Source of the DNA: Thermoplasmata archaeon
GTDB lineage: Archaea > Thermoplasmatota > Thermoplasmata > SG8-5
NCBI GenBank assembly: GCA_030655715.1
Contig: JAUSPR010000150.1
Span: forward strand, 1-6,491
Reading direction: 5' to 3'
Length of the DNA: 6,491 bases
The translations under genes and the position numbers were made by a program. Below, in pieces: positions 5,045 through 6,491 of the stretch (position 1 is the stretch's first letter; each line of letters begins with the position of its first letter). Below the pieces are notes generated by a model. It ran no database searches and was not told where the DNA came from. It saw nothing but the letters and a program-made list of their open reading frames with translations.

Positions 5045-5374
5045 ATGGCAAAGAAGATGAAATGCTACAAGTGCGACGGAAAGCTGGAGAAGACCAAAGA
5101 AAATATAGAAGTACTGGAAGGTAGCAAAGTCTATGAAGAAACAGAAGTGTTCAAATGCAACCAGTGCGGAGAAATTCTCATGGATTCAGACCAGATCAAG
5201 GAACTACGGAAGAAGGTTGATGTGCTCAAGATAAAACGAAAGCTTGGAATCAGCGGGAATGCCCTCGTCCTGAGAATCCCGAAAGACCTTCAAAAATTCT
5301 ATGGTCTTGAAGTTGAAGACATAGTAGAAATCATACCAATAAACAAACATAGATTTATCGTAGAAATAACATAA
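5045..5374 (+). CDS. YgiT-type zinc-finger protein with C-terminal AbrB/SpoVT-like domain, putative antitoxin
   Basis: This 109-residue protein has an N-terminal zinc-binding knuckle pair, CYKC (C7, C10) and CNQC (C38, C41), typical of the YgiT/MqsA N-terminal domain. Its C-terminal part, about residues 64-107, reads RKLGISGNALVLRIPKDLQ, then FYGLEVEDIVEII, closely resembling the swapped-hairpin AbrB/SpoVT/MazE DNA-binding domain. MqsA instead carries an Xre-type HTH there. The expected role is to neutralise the upstream DUF4258-like protein and repress the operon. ATG at 5045 is chosen because GGAAGTGA, one mismatch from the archaeal Shine-Dalgarno GGAGGTGA, ends five bases before it. GTG at 5036 would add MRP and overlap the upstream stop. 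No oligo-T terminator follows, so transcription may continue into the structured region beyond. Confidence 0.75.
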   Translation: MAKKMKCYKCDGKLEKTKENIEVLEGSKVYEETEVFKCNQCGEILMDSDQIKELRKKVDVLKIKRKLGISGNALVLRIPKDLQKFYGLEVEDIVEIIPINKHRFIVEIT

Positions 5375-5433
5375 TAATATCAGCAAAGCGCTCCGAGCAT
5401 GCGAGCGGGGGGACGGGTGCGAGCCGCCGCAGG

Positions 5434-5621
5434 AGCAAGATGGGCGGGGGATGCGTCCAGCATGGTGGCGGTTAGCGGGCGCAGCCGAAATTCAGCAGGA
5501 ATTTCGGGCACCGAAGGCACCTGAAAGGTGGAGTCACAACAAGTAGCGAGCCAGCGCAACCGGTGAGCACCCATTACCTATTCTGGATGCCGCCCGGGTG
5601 CCGTTCCCCCGCCATCAAGCT
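5434..5621 (+). ncRNA. Candidate structured RNA or structured repeat of unknown class
   Basis: Folding by hand gives a nested series of helices. P1: AGC 5434-5436 with 5619-5621, GATGG 5439-5443 with CCATC 5612-5616, and CGGGGGA 5445-5451 with TCCCCCG 5605-5611 (one bulged G). P2: GCGTCCAG 5453-5460 with CTGGATGC 5583-5590, including one G-U pair that is valid only on the plus strand. P3: ATGGTG 5462-5467 with CACCCAT 5568-5574 (one bulge). P4: GGTTAGCGGGC 5470-5480 with GCCAGCGCAACC 5550-5561 (two small bulges). Inside are P5, a perfect 9-bp hairpin (5485-5493 with 5499-5507, loop AGCAG), and P6, CACCT/AGGTG (5518-5530). GGTGCC 5597-5602 can pair with either of two GGCACC copies (5507 or 5516) as a pseudoknot. 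I do not recognise RNase P RNA, SRP RNA or a known riboswitch. It lies just downstream of the antitoxin gene, on the same strand as my preferred orientation. The folding has not been tested computationally. Confidence 0.4.
5485..5507. repeat. Perfect 9-bp inverted repeat (hairpin P5)
   Basis: CCGAAATTC and GAATTTCGG are perfect inverted copies around the 5-base loop AGCAG. This is the strongest local hairpin in the intergenic interval. It lacks a following T-run on either strand, so it is not an obvious intrinsic terminator. Confidence 0.8.
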
Positions 5622-5660
5622 AATAAATGATAACATTCAGGCAGGGCATGTTGCTAGCCA

Positions 5661-5697
5661 AATAGTGCGGCTTCTTCGGCTTATAGCGCTCACTATT
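5661..5697 (-). other. Inverted repeat spanning the secY stop codon
   Basis: AATAGTG (5661-5667) and CACTATT (5691-5697) are perfect 7-base inverted copies. They flank 23 bases and enclose the secY TAG, which is followed directly by an in-frame TGA. A hairpin here could mark the 3' end of the secY transcript. No clean oligo-T tract follows it, so the terminator role is uncertain. Confidence 0.3.
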
Positions 5698-6491
5698 CGC
5701 CGCCGAAGAATCCGCGAAGCACCGGATGCATCTCCATCATCTGCTCTTTGCCCATGGCCTCATACGTTTGTATCATGATACCTACGGCTAGCAGCACTCC
5801 GGTTCCGCTGGAATTTCCAACTGTGCCGAGCATGTCTGCAACAGCAGCGAGCGCGCCCACAATGGCACCGCTCAATATCGTTACCACTGGGATATAACGT
5901 TCCAGCACTTTTTCAAGTATTCTCGGGTCACGTCTGAAACCAGGAATCTGCATGCCGCTGCTCTGGATCTGCTCAGCCACGGACTTCGGGCCCATGTTGG
6001 TTGTGTCAATCCAGAACTTAGCGAACATTATCGAACCAACTATCATCACTCCGAGATACAGGAACAGACGAGCCATTACCTGGCCCAGCGTCTTCTGAAC
6101 TCCGGTTGAATAATAAGGCAGATAACGCGAATCAAACACAGGAAGCAACCAATCCTGAAGACCATTGATCGTGGAAACATACCACGCGGCACCTCCGGTA
6201 AGCTGGGGTCCACCCGAGCCAAATTCAGCATAATATCCGACCCATGCATTGTGACCAAGAATCGGTACATTAGAGAAGAACGAATTAGACCAGAATAGCA
6301 TGGCAAACATGCCAACGTTGGCCAGAACGGCGGCTATCAAAATCACAGGAATGTTGGATGCGTAAATCAACTTGATTGGATAACGGCCTCTCGCACCTCT
6401 AGCGCTTTCATGCGCAAGCGGAAGTTCGATTCTGCAGGATTCGACATATGCCACGAAGAAGAATATCGCAATCGTTCCTATGAGCGCGATA
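5693..6491 (-). CDS. secY: Preprotein translocase subunit SecY, C-terminal half (5' end outside window)
   Basis: This is the last 265 codons of the channel-forming subunit of the SecYE-beta translocon, which moves proteins across or into the cytoplasmic membrane. The frame is open to the right edge (IALIGTIAIFFF before an in-frame GTG at 6454), so that GTG is not the start. Fragment residues 1-15 end a membrane helix. The basic cytosolic loop RGARGRYPIKLIYASNIPV (31-49) is a hallmark of archaeal SecY. A helix follows, then a long external segment with GHNAWVGYYAEFG, another helix (about 139-157), the second cytosolic ribosome- and SecA-side loop with GFRRDPR (184-190), and two final helices (about 200-222 and 230-243). 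The chain ends MHPVLRGFFGGE and TAG, a normal end for the family. In many archaea secY is followed by adk in the ribosomal-protein operon. Here it is followed by the gene-free interval and a convergent operon instead. Confidence 0.95.
   Translation of the reverse strand, partial: IALIGTIAIFFFVAYVESCRIELPLAHESARGARGRYPIKLIYASNIPVILIAAVLANVGMFAMLFWSNSFFSNVPILGHNAWVGYYAEFGSGGPQLTGGAAWYVSTINGLQDWLLPVFDSRYLPYYSTGVQKTLGQVMARLFLYLGVMIVGSIMFAKFWIDTTNMGPKSVAEQIQSSGMQIPGFRRDPRILEKVLERYIPVVTILSGAIVGALAAVADMLGTVGNSSGTGVLLAVGIMIQTYEAMGKEQMMEMHPVLRGFFGGE

Larger units (their letters stand above)
5375..5692. other. Gene-free, largely GC-rich interval between convergent antitoxin and secY genes
   Basis: This interval of about 318 nt has no credible coding frame. 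The first 10-15 bases and about 5620-5645 are AT-rich. The stretch from about 5388 to 5616 is clearly richer in G and C than the AT-rich toxin-antitoxin genes beside it. GCGAGC recurs (5401, 5419, 5545), as do other GAGC words. It holds the foldable core annotated separately. No tRNA or 5S rRNA is recognisable, and no oligo-T stretch suited to an archaeal terminator is seen on the plus strand. Confidence 0.7.

Noticed and set aside
5388..5620. RNase P RNA, SRP RNA or 5S rRNA
   Set aside because: None of their conserved sequence blocks that I know could be found on either strand, and the helix pattern does not match.
5380..5778. Small open frames on either strand in the GC-rich interval (5380-5574 minus, 5563-5778 plus)
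   Set aside because: They have low-complexity Pro/Ala/Arg-rich translations, no start signals, and one runs antisense into secY. The inverted-repeat structure explains the region better.
1..6491. tRNA genes and CRISPR arrays
   Set aside because: No T-arm GGTTCRA-type element with a matching acceptor stem was noticed, and there is no regularly spaced direct repeat with unique spacers.

Overview
The window looks archaeal, probably euryarchaeal and possibly of the Thermoplasmata (the class is an inference). It encodes a two-repeat TATA-binding protein, a UMP kinase of the archaeal amino-acid-kinase type, a ThpR/LigT RNA phosphodiesterase, an archaeal-style SecY, and a secreted right-handed beta-helix protein rich in N-glycosylation sequons. 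TATA-like boxes precede the genes at archaeal spacing, and some genes appear nearly leaderless.

Layout. (1) 1-3316, all on the minus strand, is a host gene block. Read in transcription order it is pyrH (3316-2630), thpR (2629-2072, directly abutting pyrH), tbp (1946-1284, with its own promoter region at about 1950-2025), then a beta-helix surface protein (1262 to beyond the left edge). (2) 3389-4697 is an insertion sequence of the IS3 family, IS150 group. It has recognisable imperfect inverted repeats, orfA, orfB with a complete DDE triad, an A8 run where a -1 frameshift would join the two frames, and an ATGA overlap between them. No target-site duplication is visible. (3) 4698-5374, plus strand, is a two-gene toxin-antitoxin-like operon: a small DUF4258-like protein, then a YgiT-type zinc-finger protein whose C-terminal half resembles an AbrB/SpoVT DNA-binding domain. 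A dyad operator candidate lies just after the TATA-like box. (4) 5375-5692 is a gene-free, largely GC-rich interval between convergent genes. Its core (5434-5621) can be folded by hand into a long nested set of helices and may be an undescribed structured RNA or repeat element. (5) 5693-6491, minus strand, is the C-terminal half of secY, cut by the right edge.

The host genes serve core functions: pyrimidine nucleotide synthesis, RNA end processing, transcription initiation and protein export. The IS, the toxin-antitoxin pair and the structured element together form an accessory patch between secY and pyrH. The most interesting points are the structured GC-rich element, the zinc-finger/AbrB antitoxin architecture, and the TBP gene, which has a Lys/Pro heptad tail and a perfect 18-bp palindrome in its promoter.
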